Below, piece after piece: positions 1 through 11,272 of a DNA stretch of 64,000 nucleotides. How positions within the stretch are numbered: the stretch's first letter is position 1; each line of letters opens with the position of its first letter. The notes below the pieces were generated by a model. It saw nothing but the letters and a program-made list of their open reading frames with translations. It searched no databases and was not told the DNA's origin. Location of the stretch: the NCBI GenBank assembly GCA_958510875.1, contig OY294068.1, positions 71,092,633 to 71,156,632 on the forward strand, given 5' to 3'. Both the position numbers and the translations under genes were made by a program. The stretch is from Endomychus coccineus (taxonomy: Eukaryota; Arthropoda; Insecta; Coleoptera; Endomychidae).

Positions 1-578
1 TAAATAATAAAATGTTAATTCGAACACGAAGTTCGTTAAGAAATCTATGTCGCCATTGCGTTGAAGTAAACTAATCATTTCAAGCATTTATTATGAATTA
101 TTTTTTATCGTTACCAATAAATACCTAGGTATTTGAATATTTTTTAAATTTTTTAAGCCTTTCAAATAAAATTCCATAAGATAACCCTGATTAGAAAAAT
201 CAAAATATCTCGAACAGGAAGCCTCTAAGTGAAATTTATCAAGAATACTTTTTCATAGAAAATAAATCAAAGCTTTCAAATTTGTGTACAATAATTTCCG
301 TCCATTGACGTAGAAGTTTAAGGGGTGTAAATGGGTACAAAACCCCATAACTACGCTACTGTATTTGTCTCAAAAACATTTTGTAGTCAAAAAAATGTTC
401 CATTCAGTGAAACTATGTATTCGTTCAGAAGATAATGAAGAAAATGTTCAAAACTTCAACACCATGTATCTCGGAAACGAAGTGATTTAGAGAAAAATTT
501 TATATGAAAGACCCCTATTATTTTCAGAAGTTCTATTGTTTGCCGGAGTTATGAACAAAAAAACTGAAACATCCTGTA
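1..578 (+). repeat. Partial copy of a long-TIR DNA element (right arm)
   Basis: This stretch matches 61690-62288 in the same orientation and 60586-61185 in inverse orientation, with scattered substitutions and small indels. It is therefore the right-hand terminal arm of the same family as the element at 60586-62288, cut by the window edge. The outer end reads ACATCCTGTATA near 569-580, the same end as the other copy. The complete copy carries a transposase remnant between its arms; this one shows no coding part inside the window. It lies upstream of the RhoGAP terminal exon and so probably sits in an intron of that gene. Confidence 0.8.
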
Positions 579-1460
579 TATGCGAATCGGTCGTGTTGCG
601 GATACACAAAGACTACGCGCTCGACTTCCACTGTTGGAGTGTATATAATATAAATAGCGGTATTGCTAAAATAGTTAAAATACAACAGTTAACTATGTTG
701 ACAGAATCTGATGAATCAACTAAACACTTACTAATTCTGAAAAATGCGTTCATGTAGACAGCGACGGAAGCAGAATTTGAACAGTGATAGTTTCATGCCA
801 ACTTAATTAAATGTTATTTGTAATAGGATGAAGAATAGTTCTATAAACAATAACAATAACAAAAGATTGAATAAACAAAAGTGGTCATTATTTTATGTTT
901 GTTTTTTAACACCCTCCCTCCAATGGTTGCAAGAGTTGTGAAATCTGAATTTTTCGATTAAATGTAAGGTTGCCGAATTATATTTTTAGGGAAAAATGTA
1001 AAACTTCAACCCTAAATAACTCGGTTACAATGAACTTCACGGAAAAGTACCCATTTTCTTAGAATTCGTTACTCTTCATTCCTGGGGCCATTTCAATTTT
1101 TTAAAGTTTCACCCACGAGAAGTGGCATCCACCCTCAGGGAAAAGGCGCACCACGGAATCACGTCAAAAATTCATTTAGGCCCACTCCTAAATCTTCCCA
1201 AAGTTTTATAAAAATCAGTGGCGGTTCAAACAACTCTGAGGTGAAAACCGTTTTGACTGGACTAATTGGAGAATATTTAGAAATAACAACATAATTACTT
1301 TTTTTAGATGTACCTATTAAGAATGGTGAATGTTATACGTGGTATTAGGTGTGTTCGATTTCACATTGATATTACACTATAGATTGATAACAATTCTGCA
1401 GTCCTTTAATGCAGTAACACTGCGATATAGAGATAATTAATAATTCTAATTATTTTTCAG
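579..1460 (+). other. Probable intron of the RhoGAP gene, no exon seen
   Basis: No segment with coding character was found between the repeat arm and the exon at 1461. Short open frames, for example 536-757, show no recognisable domain. The stretch ends in a pyrimidine-rich tract and TTTTTCAG at 1453-1460, a good splice acceptor. Confidence 0.5.
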
Positions 1461-1638
1461 AATTGCACTTCACGCGGCTGTTAATAAAATGACGGCTCAT
1501 AATTTGGCAACAGTATTCGCACCAACATTAATTGCTACAGAAGACTCTCTTATAGTTACCACAATCCCTGATCTGACTCTAGAAATCTTGTTGATAGAAA
1601 TATTAATAATAAACTGTGAAGATGTTTTTGTTATATAA
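1461..1638 (+). CDS. Terminal exon of a RhoGAP-domain protein
   Basis: RhoGAP domains accelerate GTP hydrolysis by Rho, Rac or Cdc42 GTPases. The exon follows a TATTTTTCAG acceptor. The reading frame starts at 1462, the first base completing a split codon, and runs 58 codons to TAA at 1636-1638. It contains NKMTAHNLATVFAPTL, the conserved C-terminal helix block of RhoGAP domains, preceded by LHAAV and followed by a hydrophobic helix and NCEDVF, the usual last helix. The protein therefore ends directly after the GAP domain. The arginine finger and N-terminal regions must lie in exons left of the window. A possible polyadenylation hexamer ATTAAA is at 1750-1755. Which RhoGAP subfamily it belongs to cannot be decided from this fragment. 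A retained exon of a dead gene is possible, but frame and splice site are intact. Confidence 0.8.
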
Positions 1639-2039
1639 TTATTATAAGTGTAATAGGAAGTAAGATATATCAAATTTATAATTCTCTTTAATTTAAGATT
1701 ATTTACATTTTGAATTGAAAGACCCAAAATTAATTAATTTTAATTAAGCATTAAACATTTCTCAATTTTTAGAGAACATTCCTTCGGATATTACACATTA
1801 ATGCGTTTGTCATGTAATTGGTATATATACAGAATAGGAAAAATTTAAAATTACAAATTACATATAATCTACTACTACTTTATTCTTGATAAATCAAGGT
1901 ATACATAACGTATAAAACGTCTTCATACATGAATAACTAATATGTAATATAATTGGATAAATAAACAAAAAATTCACTTGACAGTCAAAGAGCCCGCGAC
2001 GCAAACCTCCTTTACCATTAAAAAAGCAGTATGAGATGT
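1639..2039 (+). other. 3' UTR and flank of the RhoGAP exon
   Basis: AT-rich sequence after the stop codon with a candidate polyadenylation signal at 1750-1755. Nothing else recognisable until the foldback begins near 2040. Confidence 0.4.
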
Positions 2040-3388
2040 ATACAGGGTGTTTGAGAAAGACCTCCCGCAAATGCAAAAATAATCAGATTTCTCAAATAAA
2101 CTGTGGTTCTATCTTCGTTCGTTTCGGGTATACAGGGTTGAATTTAATTTTTTTACGAATTTTTGCTGTAACCCCTGTGCAGTTACAGATATTTCGTTAA
2201 AATCTGGTACTCGGGGGTTTCAGAGGACGCCGAATAAGATGGTTTAGTTAGTTTCTGATAATGTAGAGGGCGCTGAGTGCGCGACTTTTCGGCGTTTCTT
2301 GTAGTCTTAACTTTTTTGAAAATAATTTTTTTGTTTTATTTGCACATTTTTCTGGTTTATAATTTTATTTCAAACAAAAAATGTACTCTTGTTGAAGTTC
2401 TCAAAATCTCCCCGTTTTCGAGAAAAATGCGTTAAAATGAACATACGCGATTCCGATAGTAAGTGATAATTTGATAATGTTCATTTAAACGCGTTTCTCC
2501 GGAAATTCTCGCATTAAGGTATATCTTTGTTAACATCATTAGAAAGGTTAGTCAATTTTACATCATTTTGGTTCAAAGCTCATTGGCATACCGACCTTGA
2601 TAAGAGTGGAGGAAGCTATTGAACGTGTAATAATTTGAATTGATGTAGTTTCTGAACTACTCATTCGATTTTAGTAAACTTCAGTTTGTATAGAAGAGAA
2701 GATACGTATTTTTAATTGTCGTATCTATTGGTGCACGATAAATCCTGATAAAATTGCTGGAGGGCGTAATTTGTAATGATAACGGTTTTATTGATTTCAT
2801 TCCAAAAACTTAAGTCATACGGTATAGCTATGACATGATAATAGGAAATTAGATTAAATTTGCAGAAAAAACTGAAAACCGCAGATCGATATTTTTTTTG
2901 ATTCAAACTTCGAGACAAACGCGTTTAAATGAAACGCGTTCGGTAGTAAGTAAATTTGTTAATGAGTTTTTGTTATGTTCATTTAAACGCTTTTTTCTCG
3001 AAAATGGTGAAATTTTGAGACCCTCAACATGAGTACATTATTCGTTTGAAATAAAATTGTAAACCAGAAAAATGTGAAAAGAAAACAAAAAAATTATTCT
3101 CAAAAAAGTTAAGGCTAAAAGAAACGCCAAAAAGTCGCGCCCCCAACGCCCTCTACCGCATAATCAGAAATAAACAAAACCATGTTATTCGACGTCCTCT
3201 GAAACCTCCGAGTACCAGATTTTAACGAAATATCTGTAACTGCACAGGAGCTACAGCAAAATTTCGTTTAAAAAAAATTAAATTCAACGAAAGAAGATAG
3301 GACCATAGTTTATATGAAAGATCTGATTATTTTTGTAAAATCTACCGTCCCCTGCATTTACGGGAGGTCTTTCTGAAACACCCTGTAT
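2040..3388. repeat. Foldback element, CAGGGTGTTT ends, copy 1
   Basis: The outer ends are inverted: TATACAGGGTGTTT near 2040 and AAACACCCTGTATA near 3376-3389. The inverted similarity continues inward for several hundred bases, for example the CTGTGCAGTTACAGATATTTCG region on the left and its complement near 3230. The flanking TA is compatible with a TA target duplication, but since it belongs to the palindrome this is not proven. A second copy of the whole element lies at 59238-60583. No transposase is visible, so this is a non-autonomous DNA element. Confidence 0.85.
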
Positions 3389-4010
3389 ATTATAGAGTCT
3401 TCGTAATGACAGAACATTCAGTCTGTCTCGTTAGCCGGTAGTATGAAAAAATTAAATTGTTTATGGGCTAAATTTTTCCGAAATCATTGCCATATGGATA
3501 GTAACACAAATCAGGTATCAAATTCAAGCTCATTATTTCCACTAAACAGATAACACGGATAACCTGGTCTGTCAGCATAGAAATATGACCGGAAGTAGTT
3601 GGTAGAGACCGGAATTTAGTCCGAGAGTCGACTTTTTCGCTTGAGATATAAAGAAATCATTTAATTTTTGACAACCGTACGCACATTTTAACTAATTGGA
3701 CGGCATAAGCATGTTTAGTAATCAAGATCATTCTGAAGTCACCATAATGTCATAAACTGATTTTTACTTCCATGATTATACGTGGCATATAGTGTAAGGG
3801 AAGTATTGTAACCGGGGCAAAACAGTTTTTTTGGATTTTAGCGGATATATCCGTTTTGATCATTTCTGAATCGATCTAGATTATTTTTGACATGATGCCG
3901 TATGTGTGAGTCCGTACGTGCGTATGCGGGCTCGCGTAATGCACTATGGATACGATTCCTATTGATCGTATAGATTTCAAATTTTGCAGATCGCGATAAA
4001 TTAGTGTTTG
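3389..4010. other. Unassigned AT-rich spacer
   Basis: No gene, splice-flanked exon or repeat copy was recognised here. Confidence 0.3.
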
Positions 4011-4372
4011 TTACTTGTTTTTATCACTTATATTATAGATATTATAGAAACACTAACATGACTCTAGTTGTCAACTAGCGTGCCATCTTCAGATATTTAT
4101 AATCAAATATAATCTGAAAGAAGTGGGGTTGCAGTTTGATTATAAAAAAATACATGTTAGATGACAGAGATTGAATAATCAGAATGGGACAATAAGGTAA
4201 AGTTACTGAGGTAATTGGGAAATTTCAATGCGGTGTTGTCAAGACATCTATAAATACTTAACATCTCCTGTGTCTATTCATACATTTGTATTGTTCTGAA
4301 GATGACAAGCTAGCGCTGTCGAAACTATAGTCACATTAGTGTTTCTGTAATATAAGTGAACTAAAGTAATAA
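4011..4372. mobile_element. MITE-like element with about 80-bp inverted ends
   Basis: The left end at about 4011-4095 is the imperfect reverse complement of about 4288-4372; the shared core includes CACTTATATTA, AGAAACACTAA and CATCTTCAGA. The total length of about 360 bp and absence of an open frame fit a miniature inverted-repeat element. Superfamily is not assigned because no clear target duplication was seen. Confidence 0.65.
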
Positions 4373-4385
4373 GTGCTCTATTTTA

Positions 4386-5722
4386 TCAGTATTATGATAA
4401 ATTACACTATGTAACAAAATTAAACTTTTTGTTCTACCTTTTTGATGTCTGCGTTCGATTCTACATCTATTTCGAATAATTAAAAGCCACCTTAGAAGTT
4501 AAAAAGTTTGCTTTTGCGCTCAGGGCGAATTTTTTTCCAAAAGTAACACTTCGCTGTGAATATCCTGGAATTACTTTTTATGAACTTGACTCACCACCAG
4601 TCTATGATATATCAAATTATTCGAAATTCTGTGGAGAAGTGAGATTAACAGTTGAAAGTTGCATATGTAAGACAATGATTGTTTAAACAATAAACAGTCA
4701 TTTATTAATGAGCGTTTTAACAATATATAATTGCTGGGTTTGCGACAAAAAGTCCGTAGGTCATAGTAATTTTGTTCGCCTAGTCGATTGGCACCCTCAA
4801 ATAAACGAAATTTTGTTGATTTATAACGATTGTTTAAACAATGATTGCTTAAACAATCAATTTGGCTAAACAAAAAGATACGGGTAATTTTTTTTCATTG
4901 ATTCTATGCACTTTCCTGAGCATGGATCTAACGGACGTTTCAACAGCTGAATTGCTTATTAGCGTTTTAACAATAAACAATTGTGCAAAATGCGAGAATA
5001 AGTCCAAATCTAATAGTAATTTGGTCTTCTAAGTCGATCGGCACCCTCAAATCGAAAGAATTCCGATGATTTTTTTACAATTGTTTATACAATTATTGTT
5101 TAAACAATTATTGCGGCTTAAAAAAACACGGGTAATTTTTTTCCGCTTATGCTGTGAACTGCGTAGTTGGTTTGGCTGTAATTAGGCTGCGTTTTGCCTG
5201 GGCCTTGATGGGTTAAATATGTGAGAATTTTCACGAAACTTAATCGGTTAACGTGCTATTACTTTTTAATAAAAGTCCATATGTACTTCGGAATGGTATC
5301 AATCTCTTCGTAATGAGTCACTCTACCAGACACAAATTGCGAAAAAACGATATTTGGATCTGAATTTGACTACGATTTTTTATTTGGCAAGTTTTACTTC
5401 AAATTTGATGAAAATTTAGCGTTTTTTTACTTTTCTGCAAATAGCAGCCAAACAGTCTCACATATGCAACTTTCAACTGTTTATCTCACTTCTCCACACA
5501 ATTGCGAATAATTTGATATATCATAGACTGGTGCTGAGTCAAGTTTATAAAAAGTTATTCAAGGATATTCACAGCGAAGTTTTACTTTTGGAAAAAAATT
5601 CACCCTGAGCGCAAAAGCAAACTTTTTAACTTTTAAGATGGCTTTAATTATTCGAAATAGATGTATCGAACGCAAACATCGAAAAGGTTACCCAGAAAAG
5701 TGTGTTACATAGTGTTATCAGA
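4386..5722. repeat. Foldback element, about 280-bp arms
   Basis: Left arm about 4386-4668 is the reverse complement of about 5456-5722. Shared landmarks are ACACTATGTAAC, TTCGAATAATTAAAGCC, CACAGCGAAG and TATGATATATCAAATTATTCG. The interior of about 790 bp holds tandem repeats and no transposase. It lies immediately after the MITE at 4011-4372. Confidence 0.8.
4678..5145 (+). repeat. Tandem duplication with ATTGTTTAAACAAT palindromes
   Basis: Two direct copies, about 4698-4895 and 4960-5145, each run from GCGTTTTAACAATA through GGCACCCTCAAAT to a stretch ending ACGGGTAATTTTTTT. The perfect palindrome ATTGTTTAAACAAT occurs at 4678-4691, 4829-4842 and 5095-5108. This forms the interior of the foldback at 4386-5722. 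Confidence 0.75.
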
Positions 5723-6603
5723 AAGTAACAGCTTCAACCTTCTTCTTTTTTATTTAATGTTAGTTAAAGTTATACCAAAATAAAAGAATTTTCAAATTAT
5801 AAAATAAATATTCGGAGGTAGATTGTATTGTATTTGATACATGTGGGTGTCATCTGAATACCTCTCGAAATTCACTGGTTTTAGAAACAAAAAAATTGTA
5901 TGAATGACTAAAATTGCTTAGTTTTCGTGGTGTTAATATTAACAAAATAATATCGTACTTTCGAAATATTTTTAGATATCAAATATCACATTTTTCAAGT
6001 TGAATAGTAGAAATTGAATAAAACTCAAATTTACAATTTAATAACACTATATATTAACAATTACCATTCTTAGGAACCACTGTGTGGTGGAACAATTATT
6101 GTTAATGTATAGTTATCACAACCTTGAATTTCTTAATACTTTCAGATGACATCCTTTTTGCAATATTTGTGATATGAAGTTTTGTACTGTATTATTCGTG
6201 TCTATTAACTGTAAGTTTTATATATCATGAAGTTAAGTGTACCAAAATAATAACTGCCAGAATTATTTCCAAGTATTTAGTTATGGTATTATTTTTGTAT
6301 AATATATTTTCAAAGTATATGTTCTTTTAACTGAACCTTCCTCCTATTATACCTCGTAGGGAGGCCATGCGTACGATTGCAGAGCGTTTCGAAATGAATC
6401 CTCGATATGGGTGGGGCCTTGTGAAACTGAATATATTTACTTGATGTCTTGGAGTCTTGGTGAATAGTTTGCTTTTCGATGAAAAAGTAATATGGATTAT
6501 TCAGACATCAATCGCTTGCCAGTAGATTGTGCAATACTAAAGAGTTGGCGCAAGCAAATGAGTAACAGATATTTCGAATTCTTAAATATTCAGCCCAGGA
6601 ATA
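5723..6603. other. Unassigned AT-rich spacer
   Basis: No gene or repeat copy recognised. The stretch from about 6355 may hold decayed 5' sequence of the transposase scrap that follows. Confidence 0.3.
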
Positions 6604-6735
6604 TTTGAGGAATATTCTCCTGGACAGACTACGCCGAATCTGGTTCCAGCAGGACGGGATGCCCTTCCACAACACAAGGACCGTAAAGAATTTCTTATAT
6701 CAAGAATTTCCCAACGATTTTGTAAATTTGTCAAA
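6604..6735 (+). pseudogene. Fragment of a mariner/IS630-like DDE transposase
   Basis: The frame opening near 6605 encodes IWFQQDGMPFHNTRTVKNF followed by LYQEFPN. In IS630/mariner-related transposases the block WFQQDGxPxHN carries the second catalytic aspartate and is followed by a helix and (F/Y)PxxW. Here the similarity stops at the point where the third catalytic region should begin, and the upstream catalytic D is not visible. It is a short relic without detectable inverted ends. Confidence 0.65.
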
Positions 6736-6830
6736 AGATACCAGGGTGAGATTTAATTTTACCTTGATATCTAAAAATCTAGACGTCGTATCAGAAAAAT
6801 ATTTTTTTTGAACACCCTTGTGAAAGAATC

Positions 6831-7670
6831 TTTGTTATTGTTAAGGGATACTTTTGTTCAAAGTTGATGCCTGCTGTCCAATTAAAAAAAAAAAACAAAA
6901 AGCAAACAATTTAGTGACCAGTGTGATATTCATTAGTTTTGGAAGGTCAAATACAGGTTCGTATGTAAAAAAAATTAAGTTGATGTGGTTTTATGAAAAA
7001 GGAAACGTCGTATGTAATAAATAAAATTATTTTCTTAAAGTGCATTAAAAAGTACTTCGAAAAATAGCTCTTTGTTTTTCAAAACAATCGGTAATCAAGC
7101 CGTAAAAAAAAATAAAAAATAGATTTTTTCAGTTTTATCGTATATATCCGAAAGGAATCGGACTTTTTTAAATTTCTTTGTAACCAATTCAGCATTACAA
7201 TGCCCAACTTTGCAACCACTTAAACAAACTATATCTCTTATAGCGACCGAGATAGCAATGCTAATGCATCGAATTAGTAACATCCTGTATATAAAATCAC
7301 ATGAAAATTTTTCATTCAGGCTTTGCAAATAAAAACTTCGTTGTAATGGTATCCCGAAATGTTTGTGCTCTTTTCTTGTCTTCAACTACTTTTTACTAAA
7401 TTCAGTTCATTCCTGTTTTCATATGGGTTTCTCTATATCTGAATCATGTGAACATATATGAACGGATATAATGATTTTTGAGTTATTTGGCAAAATTTCA
7501 GTCGAAGAGACCGGTGTTACGAAAATGTTTTCGCTACATTTCTCATTGTTCACACCCCATGCTAGCAAGTGGAGTTTGTATTTACATCAGTATATATTTC
7601 ATACTCTTGTATTACTCTTTGCTTTGGAAATGAGACAATCCCAGACACGGCAATATACTGGCTAGCAACC
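6831..7670. other. Unassigned AT-rich spacer
   Basis: No confident coding or repeat signal. A possible decayed repeat end ACATCCTGTATATA occurs near 7281-7294, resembling the CATCCTGTA ends found elsewhere in the window. Confidence 0.3.
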
Positions 7671-7671
7671 A

Positions 7672-10145
7672 GGGACGTAGTCTGCGGTTCTTGAAGAAAA
7701 AAATGGGGGTTACACTAAATCCCCCCAGAAGAGACACTTGCCCTGTTGATGAATGCCAGTTTCCCGGATATTAGCCTTCGGGAGAGAGCGACACCCGCTC
7801 CACCGAGAGGCCTTGGGGGAGAAACTGGTCTCTGGCAGCAAAAGTGATAAACGCTGGAAAAGTAAGAAAAGCTATCAACTCCTTTGAGGCGTTCAAGTCA
7901 CTGGGCCATCATGGATTGTTTCCAGTGCTTCTGCAAAAGGGTCTAGACTCAATCCTGGTTCCGATGACTGGGGTGCTGAGGGGTTGTATTGCGGTAGGAT
8001 ACATGCCCAATGAGTGGAAGACAACTCATGTGACCTTCATTCCTAAAGCGGGTAAGAAGGATTGCCGGCCTATAAGCCTTACGTCGTTTTTGTTAAAGAC
8101 GTTAGAGAGGCTTCTAGACTGGTATCTTAAGGCAAGACGTCTAAAGCATTACCCCCTTCACGAGGAACAGGATGCTTATCAGATGGCAGATCTGTCGAGA
8201 CGGCCCTCCACTCGGCTGTGGGCTTTATAGAGCAAAAGCTGAAGTGGAAGGGAGTCTGCATTGGTGCCTTCTTGGACATAGAGGGGGACTTTAACAAGAC
8301 CTCTAGTAGTTCTATGAAACAATCGGCGGAGAGACATGGTATCTCGCGAGAGCTAATAGGGTGGATTATGAACATCTTTCCACGACGTGGAAAGGTTATA
8401 CTCTGATAGGTTCTGTATCAGAAGGTTGTCCACAGGGAGAGGTACTATCCCCCCTTTTATGAAGTTTGGACGTGGATGAACTACTACTAATGTTGAACTG
8501 TGCTGATATTGAGGCGTTAGGTTATGCGGATGACTCCGCCATACTCTCCAGAAGAGCCAACGAGGGTACCTAGCAGGGGCTTGTTCAACAACCCTTGATA
8601 ATTACAGAAGTCTAGTGTAGAGAGAACAAACTCTCCAGCCGGAGAAAACTACCATTATCATCTTCTCCAGAAGGTACAAAATCGAGCCTTTGAAGAAGAT
8701 GGTAATCGTGGGCAAGTCCGATTTTCCAGAGACGGTGAAATACCCTGGACAAAAACTACTCTGGCAGAAGCAACTGGATACTAGGTGAGAATATCTTTTG
8801 GCAGTGTGAGAGAGCAATTGGCATGAAGTGAAGTTTGGGTCCTAAGCAATATGGATCTATCAGCTATTATTATCCCAAGACTCGGTAATACCGCCTTCGT
8901 ATGGTGGAAAAGAACAGAACTGGTTACTGGTTCCTCAGAGACATTACATTCACGAGGAAGAGTACACTGACTGTAGCGATGAGGGCCTTGCTGAGCGTAT
9001 CACCCCTATCAATGACGATTAGGAATCTCGCAATGATGGCCGTCTACAGGGTTAGCTCTCCATAAAGAGATGGAGTGCAGACCAACCGTCCATTAAGGGG
9101 ACAGCCTGAAAGGTGCGACTAGAACCGCAGGACAGAATCAAAGCCCTGTGGTTTGCGGATTGGCATTTCAGGGTCGTCATCCCGTCGAGGAAGGAATGGG
9201 AAAATGACCACCCGCCAAAGCACGGCACAATTTGGTATACGGATGGGTCTAGAACAAACACAAGAGTCGGAGCAGGCTTTTGCGATCCTAGATATATTGA
9301 TGTGTACTCCGTGCGAATGGGGGATCTCAACACAGTGTTCCAAGCCCAGATGCTTGCCATCTACAGATGAGCGGAGAAGCTACTCGGCTATGGAAAGATA
9401 AATGAGATTATCTGGATCTGTTCGGACAGTCAAGCGGCACTCAACGCACTGAAAAGCCCGACTGTATTGTCGAGGCTTGTCAGGGATACCAAGGAGACCC
9501 TCAACAGGCTAGCCGGTGGAAACAGGCTCAAGCTGACCTGGAGTCCGGGTCACTCAGGTTGGAAGGGGAATGAGAGAGCGGACAAACTGGTCAGAGCGGG
9601 GCCTGTTTGGAAGGTCCTCAAAATTCCTTACAACGGGGGTATACAGATCTTTCGGAACCATCTGAGAGATCAACATGCCTCAGCATGGAGAAGTATTGAC
9701 GGCTGCAGAACTGCCAAAGCGCTGTCTGGAAATGAGGTAGGTCTAAGGCCAAGCGTGATACTCTGGCTGAGTAAACTAAGTATCAGGATAATCTCCGAGA
9801 TCTTTACAGGTCACGGAAATCTGATGAAATTCAAGCACACAGTGGGTAGAAGCGACACTCCCTTCTGTATGAGATGCGAGGGAAACAAAGTTGAGTCATC
9901 AACCCACTTTCTTTTTGAATGTCCTACTCTCATCCTAGCCAGGTTTACCTGGCTAGGCCCTTGGATCATCACGGCCGATGACATAAAGGATTTTAGCGTA
10001 AAATAGATCTTAGGATTCTGTCGAGCAGCGGGGTATCCAAATACCCCCTGGAAAACGTAGCAGGGTATATTATACAAGGGTCTTTGGCTAAGTACACTGA
10101 ACTTTATATTAAGACCGCTATCGTTTCAACCAATACTACTACCAA
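7672..10145 (+). mobile_element. Degenerate non-LTR retrotransposon (RT + RNase H + zinc knuckle)
   Basis: The order of domains is that of an RNase H-bearing LINE of the I/LOA/R1-like group. From 7844 the frame shows AINSFEAFKSLG, then VGYMPNEWKTTHVTFIPKAG and RPISLTSFLLKTLERL, typical RT fingers. A frameshift near 8175 moves the frame to VGFIEQKLKWKGV and LDIEGDFNK, the first catalytic block. The second, GYADDSAILSR, is at about 8518-8550. RNase H follows with YTDGSRTN near 9236, SDSQAALNAL near 9424 and WSPGHSGWKGNERADKL near 9540. A C-x2-C...H...C knuckle is near 9866-9930. Stops and frameshifts make it inactive, a few codons before RPISL are missing, and no endonuclease is visible, so it is 5' truncated. 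Its GC content is above that of its surroundings. Confidence 0.9.
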
Positions 10146-10719
10146 TTAATAGATTGTAATTGGTAAGTTCAAATTCTAGGATTTTTTCCATAGAAGGCAG
10201 AGAATTAATCGCTCTAACTTTACAAGGTTTTATAGTGTTTGCTACTTTTGCTATCGAAAAAGTAATATTGTTTTAAGTTTTGTTGAAAATCTTCCAGACT
10301 CCATCGATTTAATGATAAAATCTAAAATAACCCACTGTACCAATAATTTGTTTCAAAGTTTTAGTATTTGGAGATTCATGTACATTACACTTATCATTTA
10401 ATGATAAATTCATTCAAATTGAACAATATGAACTTTTTCTCTTTAATATATAAATTAATATTATCAAAAGACAGTTTGGAATTATCTCTATTCCCTCAAT
10501 TCTTTCAATAAAATATTTATTAAAGTTTTCAGCTGTACTTTTATCATCCCTAATTATTTGTAGTTGTGAGTTGTGATTATCCATTACAATTGAAGCCGGC
10601 TCTAGTTTAGAAAGTATCCACTATTTGACATTACTGTCCATGTTTTCATGATAATCTCCCATTTTTAGCTACTCAAATGAAACTAGTCCGAAAAATGTAT
10701 ATTACAATATTAGTGATAA
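10146..10719. other. Unassigned AT-rich spacer
   Basis: Starts in what may be the 3' untranslated tail of the preceding LINE; no poly(A) or microsatellite tail is obvious. Nothing else recognised. Confidence 0.3.
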
Positions 10720-10960
10720 TTAAAGGACGGAAGGAAGGAGCCTTCACCCTTGTTAATGTCTAGGTCCTGTCGGTTTTTTGATGATGAGTGCCTGCATATA
10801 GCCAAGTTTCATCCGTAATTTGTTTCAAATATCTCCTTCGCCAAAACAAAATCTCACCCTTTTCTATAAAATCACTCTTTCGACTGCCGTTTAAATATCT
10901 AAAAGTTGAGTCCTGCACGGTTCTACATAAAACATCCCGCGATAACTTTGGGAGGGATCT
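10720..10960 (-). pseudogene. Fragment of a DDE-type (IS630/Tc1-like) transposase
   Basis: On the minus strand the reading gives SDFIEKGEILFWRRRYLKQI directly followed by TDETWLYAGTHHQKT. The pair 'WR.RYL..I' plus '(Y/T)DETW...GTH' is the first catalytic aspartate region of a group of insect DDE transposases. The loop between the helix and the DETW strand appears shortened and the frame ends soon after. This is a short relic; the family-level assignment is tentative. Confidence 0.45.
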
Positions 10961-11067
10961 GGCTAGTCTTTATCGGATGGTTAACAGTAGGAAGCAACAC
11001 TTTAGTTGATTCACTGCACAAATCTACCGCAAGCGTATCCGTGGTCGCTTACTTACGCGAAGGAAGT

Positions 11068-11084
11068 CCTAACCTAACCTAACC
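11068..11084 (-). repeat. Short interstitial TTAGG-type motif
   Basis: The plus strand reads CCTAACCTAACCTAACC, three complete units of the common arthropod telomere repeat read on the minus strand as TTAGG. It sits close to the 3' limit of the minus-strand LINE relic. Confidence 0.5.
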
Positions 11085-11272
11085 ATTTTTTCACATAGCA
11101 CCTCGATCTTCAGGAGTCAAATGCAAACGTGCTTCTCTTTTTAAAAGCTCACTTGAATTATCACAAGAACAATCGAGTACGAGCTCATTGTTCAAGTAGC
11201 TTCTTCCTGATGTCCCCACATCAGCTGAATGCGGTTCCGTTCTACCAGTGTTTCAAATTCCTCTATACATAC

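Noticed and set aside
9052..9401. Several overlapping 74-102 codon frames on both strands
   Set aside because: They are shadow frames over the RNase H region of the plus-strand LINE, where the plus frames alone carry the YTDGS motif.
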